Source: Mesosutterella multiformis (GTDB lineage: Bacteria; Pseudomonadota; Gammaproteobacteria; Burkholderiales; Burkholderiaceae_F). From it: a stretch of 64,000 bases of DNA. Location: contig NZ_BGZJ01000001.1 of assembly GCF_003402575.1 (NCBI RefSeq), forward strand, positions 1,610,501 through 1,674,500, read 5' to 3'. The notes under the pieces are model-generated. The model saw only the letters and a list, made by a program, of their open reading frames with translations. It made no database searches and was not told where the DNA came from. Position numbers and translations under genes: made by a program. Of this stretch, positions 35,013-45,403 are shown piece after piece; within the stretch, counting starts at the first letter, position 1; the number at the start of each line of letters is the position of its first letter.

Positions 35013-36284
35013 ATGAAACGCCGCAAACTCGTCTTCTCCGCCATTGCCATCCTTGCTGCCGCAGCAATTGGAGGCGGCGGATACCAGTACTGGAAGAATA
35101 AAAAATCGAACGCCGCGCCGCAGCAGGCCGGAGGCCGCCGCGGCCGCCGGATGCCGACCTCGGTTCTGACAGTCCCCGCGAAGACCCAGAATGTTGATGT
35201 CTACGTTTCAGCTCTCGGTACAGTGACTCCGGCGCAGAGCGTCAGCGTGATCAGCCAGGTGACAGGCCGTCTCACGCAGATTTTCTTCAAGGAAGGGCAG
35301 TATGTGAAGCGGGGCGCTCTTCTCGCCAAAGTTGATACCCGAGGATACGAAGCAAACACCGAGCAGTACCGCGGTACTCTTGCTCAAAGCGAAGCTCAGC
35401 TTGCGAATGCCCGCCAGGTGCTCTCCCGGTATCAGAAACTTTACGCACAGAATTCCATTTCAAAGCAGGATTACGACGCTCAGGCCGCCCTTGTCAAACA
35501 GTATGAAGGCGCGGTTCGGGCGGCAAAAGGCCAGATTTCAGGCGCTCAGGTTTCGGTGGGCTATGGCCGCATCACAGCGCCGATTTCTGGCTTTATCGGT
35601 CTCCGGGGTGTGGATATCGGGAACCTCGTAGGACCGAGCGACTCAACCGCCATCGCGACGATTACCCAGACCCGCCCGATTTCTGTCGAATTTTCCATTC
35701 CTCAGGCTAACCTCTCTGATGTCGTAACACCGATCCGGGCGGGGAAATCGCTTCGCGTCGAAGTCTACGATCAGAGCGGATCAACGCTGATCGCTCAAAG
35801 CACCGTAAAAACGGTAGGAAATTCCATCGATACCACGACCGGTACGGTGAAACTGAAGGCCGATTTCCCGAATACGGATGACAGGCTTTTCCCGAATCAG
35901 TTCGTCAATGTGAAACTCATCACCAACGTGCTTGAAAATGCCATCGTTGTGCCGACTGCCGCCGTTCAGACGAGTACGACCGGGCAGTTTGTCTTTACGG
36001 TTGACAGTGATTCTGTCGCCCACCGGACTCCGATCAAAATGGGGCCTGACGCCGGTAATGGTTTCACCGCGATTCTTTCGGGCCTCAAGGCAGGCGACCC
36101 CGTGATTACATCCGGAGTCGATTCCGCCACGGATGGCGGAAAAGTCAACGTGGTGAAGCCTGCCGCGGCAAACGCCTCTGATGGGGCCACACCGCGGCGG
36201 AGAAAACCGTCTGCCACAGGCTCTGACGCCGCCGCGTCCCCCGCAGCCTCCGCTCCCGCCTCGTCCGCCGCTTCTCATTCCTAA
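35013..36284 (+). CDS. mdtA: RND efflux periplasmic adaptor (MdtA-like)
   Basis: A 423-residue membrane-fusion protein with N-terminal signal anchor, then barrel-sandwich and hairpin: SVISQVTGRLTQIFFKEGQYVKRGALLAKVD and ITAPISGFIGLRGVDIGNLV are the two lipoyl halves, flanking a coiled coil. A beta-barrel and membrane-proximal domain follow, with a Lys/Arg- and Ala/Ser-rich tail (PRRRKPSATGSDAAASPAASAP). The start at 35013 has AAAGGT. First gene of a complete tripartite pump operon, 18 bp before the first transporter. Confidence 0.9.
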   Translation: MKRRKLVFSAIAILAAAAIGGGGYQYWKNKKSNAAPQQAGGRRGRRMPTSVLTVPAKTQNVDVYVSALGTVTPAQSVSVISQVTGRLTQIFFKEGQYVKRGALLAKVDTRGYEANTEQYRGTLAQSEAQLANARQVLSRYQKLYAQNSISKQDYDAQAALVKQYEGAVRAAKGQISGAQVSVGYGRITAPISGFIGLRGVDIGNLVGPSDSTAIATITQTRPISVEFSIPQANLSDVVTPIRAGKSLRVEVYDQSGSTLIAQSTVKTVGNSIDTTTGTVKLKADFPNTDDRLFPNQFVNVKLITNVLENAIVVPTAAVQTSTTGQFVFTVDSDSVAHRTPIKMGPDAGNGFTAILSGLKAGDPVITSGVDSATDGGKVNVVKPAAANASDGATPRRRKPSATGSDAAASPAASAPASSAASHS

Positions 36285-36302
36285 AGCGCTGAAGGCCACC
36301 AA

Positions 36303-39300
36303 ATGAACCTTTCGCGACTCTTTATTTATCGCCCGATCGCGACGCTCCTTCTGATGATCGCGCTTGTCGTCGCGGGCGCGCTTGGGTACCGATACCTCTC
36401 CATTTCGGCCCTGCCCGAAGTGGATTATCCGGTGATCCAGGTGACGACACAGTTCCCGGGTGCCGGTCCTCAGGTGATGACCTCCGGTGTCACCGCGCCG
36501 CTTGAGCGCCAGCTCGGCCAGATGTCGGGGCTGAATCAGATGTACTCCGTGACCTCCGGCGGCAATTCGGTGATCACGCTGAAATTCAATCTCGATCTCA
36601 GTCTCGATGTGGCGGAACAGGAAGTTCAGGCCGCCATCAACGCGGCTGACGCCCTGCTCCCAAGTGATCTTCCGAATAAGCCGACCTATAAGAAGGTGAA
36701 TCCGGCAGATACCCCGATTCTTACCATTGCGGCGACTTCTGACACCCTCCCCCTCACCAAGGTCCAGGATCTGATCAACACCCGCGCCGCACTGAAACTC
36801 TCCCAGATTTCAGGGGTAGGCCTTGTGAGCCTTGCGGGCGGCCAGCAACAGGCTGTCCGTATCCGCGCGAATCCGGTGAAACTCGCCTCTGCCGGTCTCG
36901 CGCTTTCCGATATCAACACCGCGATCAATAACGCGAACGTCAATGGCAGCAAGGGTGGTTTCGACGGGCCCGAGCGGAGTGTCACGATTGACGCGAATGA
37001 CCAGCTGAAGTCGATTGAGGACTATCAGAACCTCGTTATCAAATATTCGAACGGAAACGCGCTGCGTCTGAAGGATGTGGCAGACGTTGAACTCGCGCCG
37101 CAGGATGAATATCAGGAAGCGTTCGCGAACGGCAAACCCGCCATCATCATCAATATTCAGCGTCAGCCTGGCACGAATGTTGTGAATATCGCGGATGACA
37201 TCAAGGCGGCGCTCCCGGCCATTCAGGAATCGCTCCCCGGATCCGTGAAACTCACGATTCTCGCAGACCGTACGCAGTCGATCCGTGCGTCGATCGATGA
37301 TGTCCAGACGGAACTCCTGATCGCTATAGGTCTCGTGATCGCGGTCTCGTTCCTCTTCCTTCGGACGCCGACCGCGACGCTCATTCCGAGTCTCGCGGTG
37401 CCGCTCTCTATTGTCGGCACTTTCGCCGTGATGTATCTCGCCGGTTTCTCACTCAATAACCTCACGCTGATGGCGCTTACCATCGCGACAGGCTTTGTGA
37501 TTGACGACGCGATCGTAGTGGTGGAAAACATCCAGCGCCATATTGATGACGGCATGAAACCGCTCGACGCGGCTCTTCTGGGATCAAAGGAAATCGGCTT
37601 CACGATTGTGTCGCTCACCTTCTCCCTTATTGCCGTGCTGATTCCGCTTCTCTTCATGGGGGACGTAGTCGGGCGTCTGTTCCGCGAATTCTCGATCACC
37701 CTCGCGGTGTCGATCCTGGTCTCGATGGTCGTGTCGCTCACTCTCACGCCGATGCTTTCCGCTTATCTGCTGAAGCATATTCCGGAAGAGAAACACAGCC
37801 GCATCACTCAGGATTTCGGCAAGGCCTTTAACTGGCTTCTCAATCTCTATGAGCGCTGCCTTAAGGTCGTACTGAATCATCAGGTCGCGACCCTCTTCGT
37901 GGCAATCGGCACGCTTTTTGTCACCGCTCTTCTCTGGATCTGGGTTCCGTCGGGATTCTTCCCTGCGCAGGACACCGGTTTCATTCAGGGCATCACCCGG
38001 GCACCTGCTGATATTTCATTCTCTGAAATGGCGAAGCGCCAGGGAGAGCTTGCGGCCCTGATTCAGAAAGATCCTGGCGTTCAGTCCGTGAGCTCGATCG
38101 TCGGCGTTGACGCGGTAAACAACAATTCCCTCAACACGGGCCGTCTCCAGATCACGCTGAAACCTTTCGGAGAGCGAGACAGTGCGGACGCCATCATTTC
38201 ACGGCTGGAAGCCGACGCGGCGAAGGTCCCAGGCATTCACCTCTACGCGATCAAGAACCAGGATCTGAAGGTGGATGATCAGGTCACGCCATCCGAGTAC
38301 CAGCTGACGCTCAACACGACGGACCAGTCGGAACTCGAAAAATGGGTCCCGATCTTCACGCAGGCGCTTTCGAAGCGTCCTGAACTGAAGGATGTTGTGA
38401 CGAACCTCATGGGGAACGCCCGCATCGCCTATGTCGATATCGACCGCGAGGCCGCGGCCCGCTATGGACTCACCGCGGATGATGTCGATACGGCGCTTTA
38501 TAACGCCTTCGGCCAGCGGCTTATCTCCACGATTTACACGCAGTCAAACCAGTACCGCGTCGTGCTTGAGGTGGGTAAGCAGTTCCGGGATGATCTCAAT
38601 GCCTTCTCGCATATCTATCTGAAAAGCGGTACGGCGACGACAACCAGTTCGGCGTCTTCCGATTCTGCCGCGCCTGCGTCGAGCACCATGGTGCCGCTCA
38701 CAAGCATCATCCGGGTGACCGAGCAGCTGGGACCCTCTGGCTACGCCCGTCTCTCACAGACTCCGGCTGCCACGGTTTCCTTCAATATCCGGGACGGCTA
38801 TTCGCTTGATGACGCAAAGAAAGCGATCGAAGACGTGAAGACTCAGATCAAACTTCCGATCACGATGAACCTGAAGCCGCAGGGGTCGCTCTCAGCTTAC
38901 GAAAACGCGAACGCCAATACGCTCTGGCTCATTTTCGCGGCCGTCATGGTGGTGTACCTCGTGCTCGGCATTCTCTATGAAAGCTGGATTCACCCGGTCA
39001 CCGTAATTTCGACTCTGCCGTCCGCCGCTATCGGCGCGCTCCTTGCGCTGAAGCTCACCGGAACGGAATTCACACTGATCGCGCTGATCGGCATCATTCT
39101 TCTGATCGGCATTGTGAAGAAGAACGCCATCATGATGATTGACTTCGCTCTTGCCGGAGAACGTGCGGGAAAGACGCCGTTTGACGCTATTTACAGCGCC
39201 TGTCTGCTGCGTTTCCGTCCGATCATGATGACGACCTTCGCTGCGCTCCTAGGCAACGTTCCTCTGATGCTGGCGACCGGAAGCGGCGCTGAGCTGCGGC

Positions 39301-39461
39301 GTCCGATGGGCCTTGTGATTGTGGGCGGTCTGATCTTCAGTCAGCTCCTCACGCTTTTCACGACCCCGGTGATTTACCTCTGGTTTGAGCGGCTTGCGTC
39401 GCACTTCAGGAAGGGGAAGGCGCTTGAGCCCGAACCTGCCCTCGAGGAGGAAAAACCGTGA
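36303..39461 (+). CDS. mdtB: RND efflux inner-membrane transporter (MdtB-like)
   Basis: A 1052-residue HAE1-type RND pump, 12 segments and two large periplasmic loops. The proton-relay residues are visible: Asp-Asp in TGFVIDDAIVVVENI (segment 4) and Lys in IGIVKKNAIMMIDFA (segment 10). A Ser/Ala-rich insert (TATTTSSASSDSAAPASS) occupies a periplasmic loop. It overlaps the next gene by four bases (GTGA), as expected for a pump working as a mixed MdtB2C trimer. Confidence 0.92.
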   Translation: MNLSRLFIYRPIATLLLMIALVVAGALGYRYLSISALPEVDYPVIQVTTQFPGAGPQVMTSGVTAPLERQLGQMSGLNQMYSVTSGGNSVITLKFNLDLSLDVAEQEVQAAINAADALLPSDLPNKPTYKKVNPADTPILTIAATSDTLPLTKVQDLINTRAALKLSQISGVGLVSLAGGQQQAVRIRANPVKLASAGLALSDINTAINNANVNGSKGGFDGPERSVTIDANDQLKSIEDYQNLVIKYSNGNALRLKDVADVELAPQDEYQEAFANGKPAIIINIQRQPGTNVVNIADDIKAALPAIQESLPGSVKLTILADRTQSIRASIDDVQTELLIAIGLVIAVSFLFLRTPTATLIPSLAVPLSIVGTFAVMYLAGFSLNNLTLMALTIATGFVIDDAIVVVENIQRHIDDGMKPLDAALLGSKEIGFTIVSLTFSLIAVLIPLLFMGDVVGRLFREFSITLAVSILVSMVVSLTLTPMLSAYLLKHIPEEKHSRITQDFGKAFNWLLNLYERCLKVVLNHQVATLFVAIGTLFVTALLWIWVPSGFFPAQDTGFIQGITRAPADISFSEMAKRQGELAALIQKDPGVQSVSSIVGVDAVNNNSLNTGRLQITLKPFGERDSADAIISRLEADAAKVPGIHLYAIKNQDLKVDDQVTPSEYQLTLNTTDQSELEKWVPIFTQALSKRPELKDVVTNLMGNARIAYVDIDREAAARYGLTADDVDTALYNAFGQRLISTIYTQSNQYRVVLEVGKQFRDDLNAFSHIYLKSGTATTTSSASSDSAAPASSTMVPLTSIIRVTEQLGPSGYARLSQTPAATVSFNIRDGYSLDDAKKAIEDVKTQIKLPITMNLKPQGSLSAYENANANTLWLIFAAVMVVYLVLGILYESWIHPVTVISTLPSAAIGALLALKLTGTEFTLIALIGIILLIGIVKKNAIMMIDFALAGERAGKTPFDAIYSACLLRFRPIMMTTFAALLGNVPLMLATGSGAELRRPMGLVIVGGLIFSQLLTLFTTPVIYLWFERLASHFRKGKALEPEPALEEEKP

Positions 39462-42400
39462 ACATATCGAGGCTCTTCATCCTGAGGCCGATCGCGACGC
39501 TTCTCCTCTCGATCGCCCTCACCGTGGTCGGAGCGGTTTCCTTCCGGTTCCTGCCGGTCGCTCCGATCCCCACGGTCGATATGCCTGTGATTTTTGTGCA
39601 GGCATCGCTTGCCGGCGCGTCTCCTGAAACAATGGCCGCAACCGTCGCGACACCGCTTGAGCGCGCGATGGGGCAGATCGCCGGCATTACGGAACTGACG
39701 TCCGTCTCATCCCAGGGATCGACTCACGTCATTATCCAGTTCGATATGTCGCGTGACGTCGATGGCGCGGCGCGTGACGTTCAGGCTGCCATCAATGCGG
39801 CGCGCAGCCTCCTTCCCTCCGCAATGAAGACGCTTCCGACTTATCACAAAGCGAATCCGTCTTCAGCGCCGATTATGATGCTTGCGATGACGTCTGACCG
39901 GCTGAACCGCGGTCAGCTTTACGACCTCGCAAGCTCTAAGCTCCAGCAGCGAATCGCCCAGGTGCAGGGTGTCGGTCAGGTTTCAATCCGAGGCGGCGCT
40001 TTGCCGGCAGTCCGTATCGACCTGAAGCCACGGCTTCTTGAAAGCTATGGAATCCCGCTTGATACCGTCCGGAAGGCGGTTGACAGCGCGACATCCAACT
40101 CCCCTCGCGGCCTGCTTTCCGGAAAGGCCAGCACCTGGTGGATTGAGGCGAACGGTCAGCTCACGCAGGCGAGCCAGTATCGGGACCTCATCGTGACCTA
40201 TAAGAACGGGGTTCCGGTGAGACTGAAGGACGTCGCTAACGTCTACGACTCGATTCAGGACAAGTACTCTTCCGGTTACTTCAATTCGAAGCCTTCGGTT
40301 TCCATCTCCATCACCCGTCAGGCGGGCGCGAACATGCTGGAAACCATCGATTCGGTGAAGGCTCTGATGCCGGAACTGAATTCCATGCTGCCGGCGGGAA
40401 CGAAACTCACACTCGCGATTGACCGCTCGAGCACGGTACGCGACGCGCTCCAGGAAACCGAGAAGACCCTGCTCTTCTCTATCCTCCTCGTGATTGTGGT
40501 GGTTTACGTGTTCCTGAGGCGGGGACGCGCTACGCTGATTCCCGCAGTCGCCCTTCCGATCTCACTGGTCGGAACATTCAGCGCGATGTATTTCCTCGGC
40601 TACAGTCTGGACGCTCTCTCCATGATGGCGCTCATCATCTGTACAGGCTTTGTGGTGGATGACGCGATTGTGGTGGTGGAAAACATCAGCCGCCATATCG
40701 AGGAAGGGATGACACCGATGCAGGCCGCGCTGAAAGGCAGCCACGAAATCGGGTTCACGATTCTTTCAATGACTTCGTCCCTGATCGCGGTTTTCATCCC
40801 GCTGCTTCTCATGGGAGGCGTTGTCGGAAAGCTCTTCCGGGAATTCGCGGTGACACTTTCTGTCGCGCTCGCGATTTCAATGTTTGTGTCTCTCACACTG
40901 ACTCCGATGCTCTGCAGCCGTCTTTTCAGGAAAGACGCTCCGAAACCTCATCGGATGCCGAACGGCCGGCGCTGGCCACAAACCGTGGTGCTTGACTGGA
41001 TCTCTTCCGGTCTCCGGAAACTTCACACGGCCTACGTCGCGAGTCTCGGCACCGTGATGAAGCACAAACTCCTCACGATGGTGATTCTTCTCCTCACTAT
41101 CGTCGGAAACGTTTTCCTCTACATTACGATCGACAAGGGGCTATTCCCGGATCAGGATACCGGCATTCTCTTCGGTATGGTTCGGGCTGATCAGCAGACA
41201 AGCTTTACGCAGATGGATCCGAAGATTCTGCGTCTGAGCAAAATGCTGGAAAAGGATCCCGCCATTGAGTATGTCCTCGCCTCCACGGGCGGCGGCGGAT
41301 TCGGGTCGCGGAACACCGGACAGTTCTTTATCCGGCTGAAGCCGCTCGATCAGCGTACTGAGACCGCCTCCCAGGTCGCGAACCGGCTTTTCGCGCTTTC
41401 CAAGCGGATGCCAGGCACGTCGCTCTTTTTGATGCCGGTTCAGGATTTCCGGACCGGCGGCCGGAGCGCGAACGCGACGTATCAGTACAGTATTCAGAGT
41501 GACGATCTCGCGACACTGCGTCAGTGGAGCACGCCGATTTATAAAGCGCTCTCGAAGCTTCCTGAACTCACAAGCGTGGACAGCGACGCGGAAACCGGCG
41601 GCTCTGAAGTAAAGGTGATCGTGGATCGCGAAGCCGCTACCCGCTACGGTCTCAATGCCCGGGAAATCGACACTTTCCTGAATGACGCCTTCGCGCAGCG
41701 CCAGATCGCGACGCAGTACAAGATGCTGAATCAGTACTACAGCGTGATTGGGCTCGACAGCTCGTGGACTCAGGATCCGAGCGTCCTCACCCGGCTCTTC
41801 GTGGTGACTTCTGCCGGAAAGCAGATTCCGGTCTCGAATTTCGCTCGCATTGAATATTCGACCACACCGCTTTCGGTTGACCATGAGGATCAGACCGCGA
41901 CAACGACCATTGCCTTCAATCTGGCTGACGGTGTGTCACTCGACACCGCCAAGGCCGCGATTGATCGCACAATGGCGTCCCTCGGTCTCCCGGACTCGGT
42001 TCACGGAAGTTTCGCTGGGACTGCCGCCACGTTCCAGAAAACCATGGGGCAGATTCCGCTTCTCATCCTGACCGCGATCCTCGTGATCTACATTCTGCTG
42101 GGCATTCTGTATGAGAGCTGGATCCACCCGATCACGATTCTCTCGACACTGCCCTCCGCCGGCATCGGTGCCCTGCTCCTGATGGAAATCACTGGTACGC
42201 AGTTCACTGTGATCGCGTTCATCGGCATTCTTCTCCTTATCGGCATTGTGAAGAAGAACGCTATTCTGATGGTGGACTTCGCGATTGCCGCGGAGAGAGA
42301 AGGACGGACCCCGGAGGAAGCCATTATTGAGGCCTGCCGTAAGCGTTTCCGCCCGATTCTGATGACCTCCTGCGCGGCGTTTTTCGGCGCGGTGCCGCTT

Positions 42401-42607
42401 CTCCTTCAGACCGGCAGCAACGCGTCATTCCATCGGCCGCTCGGCATCGCGATCTGCGGCGGCCTTGTGGTGAGTCAGATTCTGACGCTCTACACCACTC
42501 CTGTGGTTTATGTTTATCTTGACCGGTTTGGTTCCTGGGCCAAACGACTCTGGAGACGGTTCTTCAAAGGGAACGGTACGGCTGCTGCCGTTACCGCCGG
42601 AAAGTAA
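39458..42607 (+). CDS. mdtC: RND efflux inner-membrane transporter (MdtC-like)
   Basis: A 1049-residue HAE1-type RND pump with GTG start overlapping the mdtB stop. It keeps TGFVVDDAIVVVENISRHIEEG and IGIVKKNAILMVDFA, so both subunits have intact proton-relay residues. Known MdtBC complexes export bile salts, novobiocin and similar compounds, which suits a gut bacterium; the substrate here is not shown. Confidence 0.92.
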   Translation: MNISRLFILRPIATLLLSIALTVVGAVSFRFLPVAPIPTVDMPVIFVQASLAGASPETMAATVATPLERAMGQIAGITELTSVSSQGSTHVIIQFDMSRDVDGAARDVQAAINAARSLLPSAMKTLPTYHKANPSSAPIMMLAMTSDRLNRGQLYDLASSKLQQRIAQVQGVGQVSIRGGALPAVRIDLKPRLLESYGIPLDTVRKAVDSATSNSPRGLLSGKASTWWIEANGQLTQASQYRDLIVTYKNGVPVRLKDVANVYDSIQDKYSSGYFNSKPSVSISITRQAGANMLETIDSVKALMPELNSMLPAGTKLTLAIDRSSTVRDALQETEKTLLFSILLVIVVVYVFLRRGRATLIPAVALPISLVGTFSAMYFLGYSLDALSMMALIICTGFVVDDAIVVVENISRHIEEGMTPMQAALKGSHEIGFTILSMTSSLIAVFIPLLLMGGVVGKLFREFAVTLSVALAISMFVSLTLTPMLCSRLFRKDAPKPHRMPNGRRWPQTVVLDWISSGLRKLHTAYVASLGTVMKHKLLTMVILLLTIVGNVFLYITIDKGLFPDQDTGILFGMVRADQQTSFTQMDPKILRLSKMLEKDPAIEYVLASTGGGGFGSRNTGQFFIRLKPLDQRTETASQVANRLFALSKRMPGTSLFLMPVQDFRTGGRSANATYQYSIQSDDLATLRQWSTPIYKALSKLPELTSVDSDAETGGSEVKVIVDREAATRYGLNAREIDTFLNDAFAQRQIATQYKMLNQYYSVIGLDSSWTQDPSVLTRLFVVTSAGKQIPVSNFARIEYSTTPLSVDHEDQTATTTIAFNLADGVSLDTAKAAIDRTMASLGLPDSVHGSFAGTAATFQKTMGQIPLLILTAILVIYILLGILYESWIHPITILSTLPSAGIGALLLMEITGTQFTVIAFIGILLLIGIVKKNAILMVDFAIAAEREGRTPEEAIIEACRKRFRPILMTSCAAFFGAVPLLLQTGSNASFHRPLGIAICGGLVVSQILTLYTTPVVYVYLDRFGSWAKRLWRRFFKGNGTAAAVTAGK

Positions 42608-42619
42608 GAGGAAAGAAAC

Positions 42620-44077
42620 ATGAAGAAGACTTTTGAAAGTACCCAGACCGCTGTACGGACACCGCTGAAACTCGCGGCGGCCGCTGCAGCCGCCCTCCTC
42701 ATCCTTTCCGGATGCGCAGTCGGCCCGAACTACACCCGGCCGTCCGCCGTGAGCCAGATGCCCGCGCAGTTCAAAGAGGCTCCTGCCGGCTGGAAATCGG
42801 CCACGCCGAATGACGCCGCCCTTAAGGGAGACTGGTGGACGATGTATGGCGATCCGGTGCTGAACAGCCTGGAATCCCAGGTCGAAATCAATAACCAGAA
42901 CGTCGCGCAGTACGCCCAGAAGTACCTGCAGGCTGTCGCCCTGGTCGCGCAGTCTGACGCCGCCCTTTACCCGTCCATTACGGCCGGCGCATCCGGATCC
43001 CGCGGACGGACTGCCGGTGTCACCAAGAACACCATCAGTTTCCAGGGAAATTTCTCCTGGGAACCGGATCTCTGGGGAAAACTCCGCAGGGCCCGGACCG
43101 CCGATGAAGCAAGCGCCGAAGCTTCCGCAGCGGATCTCGCAAATGCCCGTCTTTCCGCTCAGGCGAGCCTCGCCGAAGACTATTTTACGCTTCGCGTTCT
43201 GGACCGCCGCATCGCGGTTTACGGCGAAACGATCAAGGTTTATCAGAAGAATGTCGAAACTCTGAGGAATCAGTACGAAAGCGGCCAGATCGCGAAATCC
43301 GACCTGACGTCCGCTGAGCAGTCACTCTACTCGGCGGAAGCATCGCGTGACGCCCTGAAGTCCTCCCGGGCTCAGTATGAACACGCGATCGCGGTTCTGA
43401 TTGGCAAGGCTCCGGCTGAATTTACGCTCCTGCCTCAGGACACAGCACTGCCTTCTGTTCCGGCAATTCCTGCAGCCATTCCGAGTACGCTTCTTGAACG
43501 GCGTCCGGATATCGCATCCGCCGAGCGTGCGGTCGCCGCTGCCAATGAAAAGATCGGCATCGCGATTGCCGGCTATTACCCGGACATCACCCTTTCCGGT
43601 TCCGGCGGCTGGAGCGGCGGACATTTTTCCCAGCTGATCAGCGCGGATCACCTTCTCTGGTCACTTGGCGCGTCAGCCGCGCAGACAATCTTCGACGCAG
43701 GTTCCACCCGGGCCAAGGTGGCTCAGGCCCGCGCGGCTTATGAGCAATCTGTCACCGCTTACCGTCAAACCGTGCTCGAGGCGTTCCAGACGACAGAAGA
43801 CGCGCTCTCCTCACAGGCGAGCCTTGCCTCTCAGGTGGCGAACACGCGGAAATCCCTCTCCGCGGCGACTGAGACCGCTTCCATTCTGATGAATCGCTAT
43901 AAGGCCGGGATGATTGATTACACCAATGTTTCTTCATCCGAAGCCACAAGGCTTTCCAGCGAACAGTCGCTGCTATCACTCCAGTCGCAGGAACTCGTGA
44001 ACAGTGTCGAACTCATCAAAGCGCTGGGAGGCGGCTGGAAGGGACTGGATCCTTCGCATAAGACCGTTAATCCGTAA
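42620..44077 (+). CDS. Outer-membrane efflux lipoprotein (NodT/OprM family)
   Basis: A 485-residue lipoprotein precursor (lipobox LILSGC) with two outer-membrane-efflux repeats: GCAVGPNYTRP, WEPDLWGKLRRARTADEASAEAS, LLERRPDIASAERAVAAAN and FEAFQTTEDALSS-like segments. The RRPDI motif is diagnostic for the family. Last gene of the pump operon, 12 bp after mdtC, with terminator 22 bp beyond the stop. It completes the tripartite system. Confidence 0.92.
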   Translation: MKKTFESTQTAVRTPLKLAAAAAAALLILSGCAVGPNYTRPSAVSQMPAQFKEAPAGWKSATPNDAALKGDWWTMYGDPVLNSLESQVEINNQNVAQYAQKYLQAVALVAQSDAALYPSITAGASGSRGRTAGVTKNTISFQGNFSWEPDLWGKLRRARTADEASAEASAADLANARLSAQASLAEDYFTLRVLDRRIAVYGETIKVYQKNVETLRNQYESGQIAKSDLTSAEQSLYSAEASRDALKSSRAQYEHAIAVLIGKAPAEFTLLPQDTALPSVPAIPAAIPSTLLERRPDIASAERAVAAANEKIGIAIAGYYPDITLSGSGGWSGGHFSQLISADHLLWSLGASAAQTIFDAGSTRAKVAQARAAYEQSVTAYRQTVLEAFQTTEDALSSQASLASQVANTRKSLSAATETASILMNRYKAGMIDYTNVSSSEATRLSSEQSLLSLQSQELVNSVELIKALGGGWKGLDPSHKTVNP

Positions 44078-44098
44078 TACCGGTTTTTAATACGCGCA

Positions 44099-44131
44099 CC
44101 GCCAGGCTAACCCCCTGGCGGTTTATTTTTG
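44099..44131 (+). terminator. Terminator of the RND efflux operon
   Basis: CCGCCAGG, loop, CCTGGCGG, then TTTATTTTTG. IS30 copy B begins four bases after the last T. Confidence 0.9.
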
Positions 44132-44134
44132 AGC

Positions 44135-45241
44135 GGTGAATTATCAAATCAAGTGCAAAGTTACTGAATAAAAGACTTCAGCCGGACACTTCCAATTGAG
44201 ACGTTTTCTGGGTCTGAAATTCAGAGCATTGAACCGTTTCTGAACTTCTGTCTGAGAAATTTTATCGATACTCATTCCTTTTGGGAAAAAGTCTCTAAGA
44301 AGTCCGTTTGTATTTTCATTACTTCCTTTCTCCCATGGATGATGAGGCAAGCAGAAATACACTTTGGTTCTGAGATCTTTCTCCAGTTTTTCAGCCCAGG
44401 AAAATTCTTTTCCGCGATCTACGGTAATCGTACGCAGATCCTTATCTGACAGAGATTTCTCAATTACGGCAGACACATCGGCCGCAGTCTTGGAAGCGGT
44501 TTTCCCGCCACAGAGAAAGCCGGACTTCCTATCGACCAGAGTCGTGAGGCAGGCTCCGCCCTTTTTTCCGATGACGGTATCGCCTTCCCAATCCCCCAGG
44601 CAAGATCTGTTCTGAGCTTCCAGGGGTCGCTCTTCAATGCTGTGAGTGATCTGGATCTTTCCTCGCCTCTCGGTCATGCCTTTACGGTGACGCGTTTTAC
44701 CGTGGTGTCGCAGGTGTCGGGACATCTTTCGGCCATCCACAAAGCGATCCAGAAAGCCAGAATTGATTCCTCGGTAGATTGTCGTGGCGCTGATCCTTAG
44801 ATTCGGCAGCTCCTTTCTGAGACGGTATTGAATCTGCTCCGGAGACCAGAATTTCTTAACCAGCAGATTTGAGACAATCCTTGTCAGCAACGAGTCAGAC
44901 TTCAGAATGTTTCTCTTTCCGCAATGCTTTCTCTGTCTCTGATATCGGGCCTGCGCGGCACAGGGATCATAGGCAGCTGAAGCCCCATCCTGGGCCGATA
45001 CAGCCTTGTTTCGCTTCAGTTCGCGGGAGATCGTAGAAACATTTTTCCCAATCGCACATGCAATTTCAGACAGGGATTTGCCTGAAATCGTTAAAGCCGA
45101 AATAAATACTCTGTCCCGAAGAGTAAGATGATGATAGTGGCTCATGAGCTCCCTCTATAGTTATCTTGACAATCTCTATTATGGAAGCTTTATGGGCCAC
45201 TATTCTTTTCTCAGGCTTTGCACTTGAAGTGATAATTCGCC
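44135..45241 (-). mobile_element. IS30-type element copy B, complete (1107 bp)
   Basis: Bounded by 26-bp imperfect terminal repeats (three mismatches): GGTGAATTATCAAATCAAG on the side after the transposase stop and GGCGAATTATCACTTCAAG on the other. The same length as copy C. A 2-bp target repeat GC is at 44133-44134 and 45242-45243. Inserted just past the RND operon terminator, so no gene is broken. Confidence 0.93.
44144..45145 (-). CDS. IS30-family transposase (copy B)
   Basis: A 333-residue transposase. The N-terminal helix-turn-helix reads LTLRDRVFISALTISGKSLSEIACAIGKNVSTISRELKRN; the integrase core has Asp in LGDWEGDTVIG, Asp in ITVDRGKEF and Glu in GSNENTNG. Complete and probably active. 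It differs from copy C by at least two residues (SCLGDW for SRLGDW and SQTEV for SQAEV). The ribosome site AGGGAG precedes the ATG. Confidence 0.95.
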   Translation of the reverse strand: MSHYHHLTLRDRVFISALTISGKSLSEIACAIGKNVSTISRELKRNKAVSAQDGASAAYDPCAAQARYQRQRKHCGKRNILKSDSLLTRIVSNLLVKKFWSPEQIQYRLRKELPNLRISATTIYRGINSGFLDRFVDGRKMSRHLRHHGKTRHRKGMTERRGKIQITHSIEERPLEAQNRSCLGDWEGDTVIGKKGGACLTTLVDRKSGFLCGGKTASKTAADVSAVIEKSLSDKDLRTITVDRGKEFSWAEKLEKDLRTKVYFCLPHHPWEKGSNENTNGLLRDFFPKGMSIDKISQTEVQKRFNALNFRPRKRLNWKCPAEVFYSVTLHLI

Positions 45242-45348
45242 GCTATAGAAAAGCCTGTCCTCCTTAGAGACTTTTCTTTTGTATTTTTCTCTATTCCTAT
45301 TTTTTTAAGCGGCTAAATTACTCTACCTTGGTATTTATTAGGGACCAA

Positions 45349-45383
45349 AATCAAAAAAATTCCCGGTTCCCCGGGAATTTTCT
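45349..45383 (-). terminator. Terminator of the first usp gene
   Basis: On the minus strand, AAAATTCCCGG, loop GGAA, CCGGGAATTTTTTTG. Confidence 0.9.
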
Positions 45384-45403
45384 CCTGAAACAGCCGATTC
45401 TTA

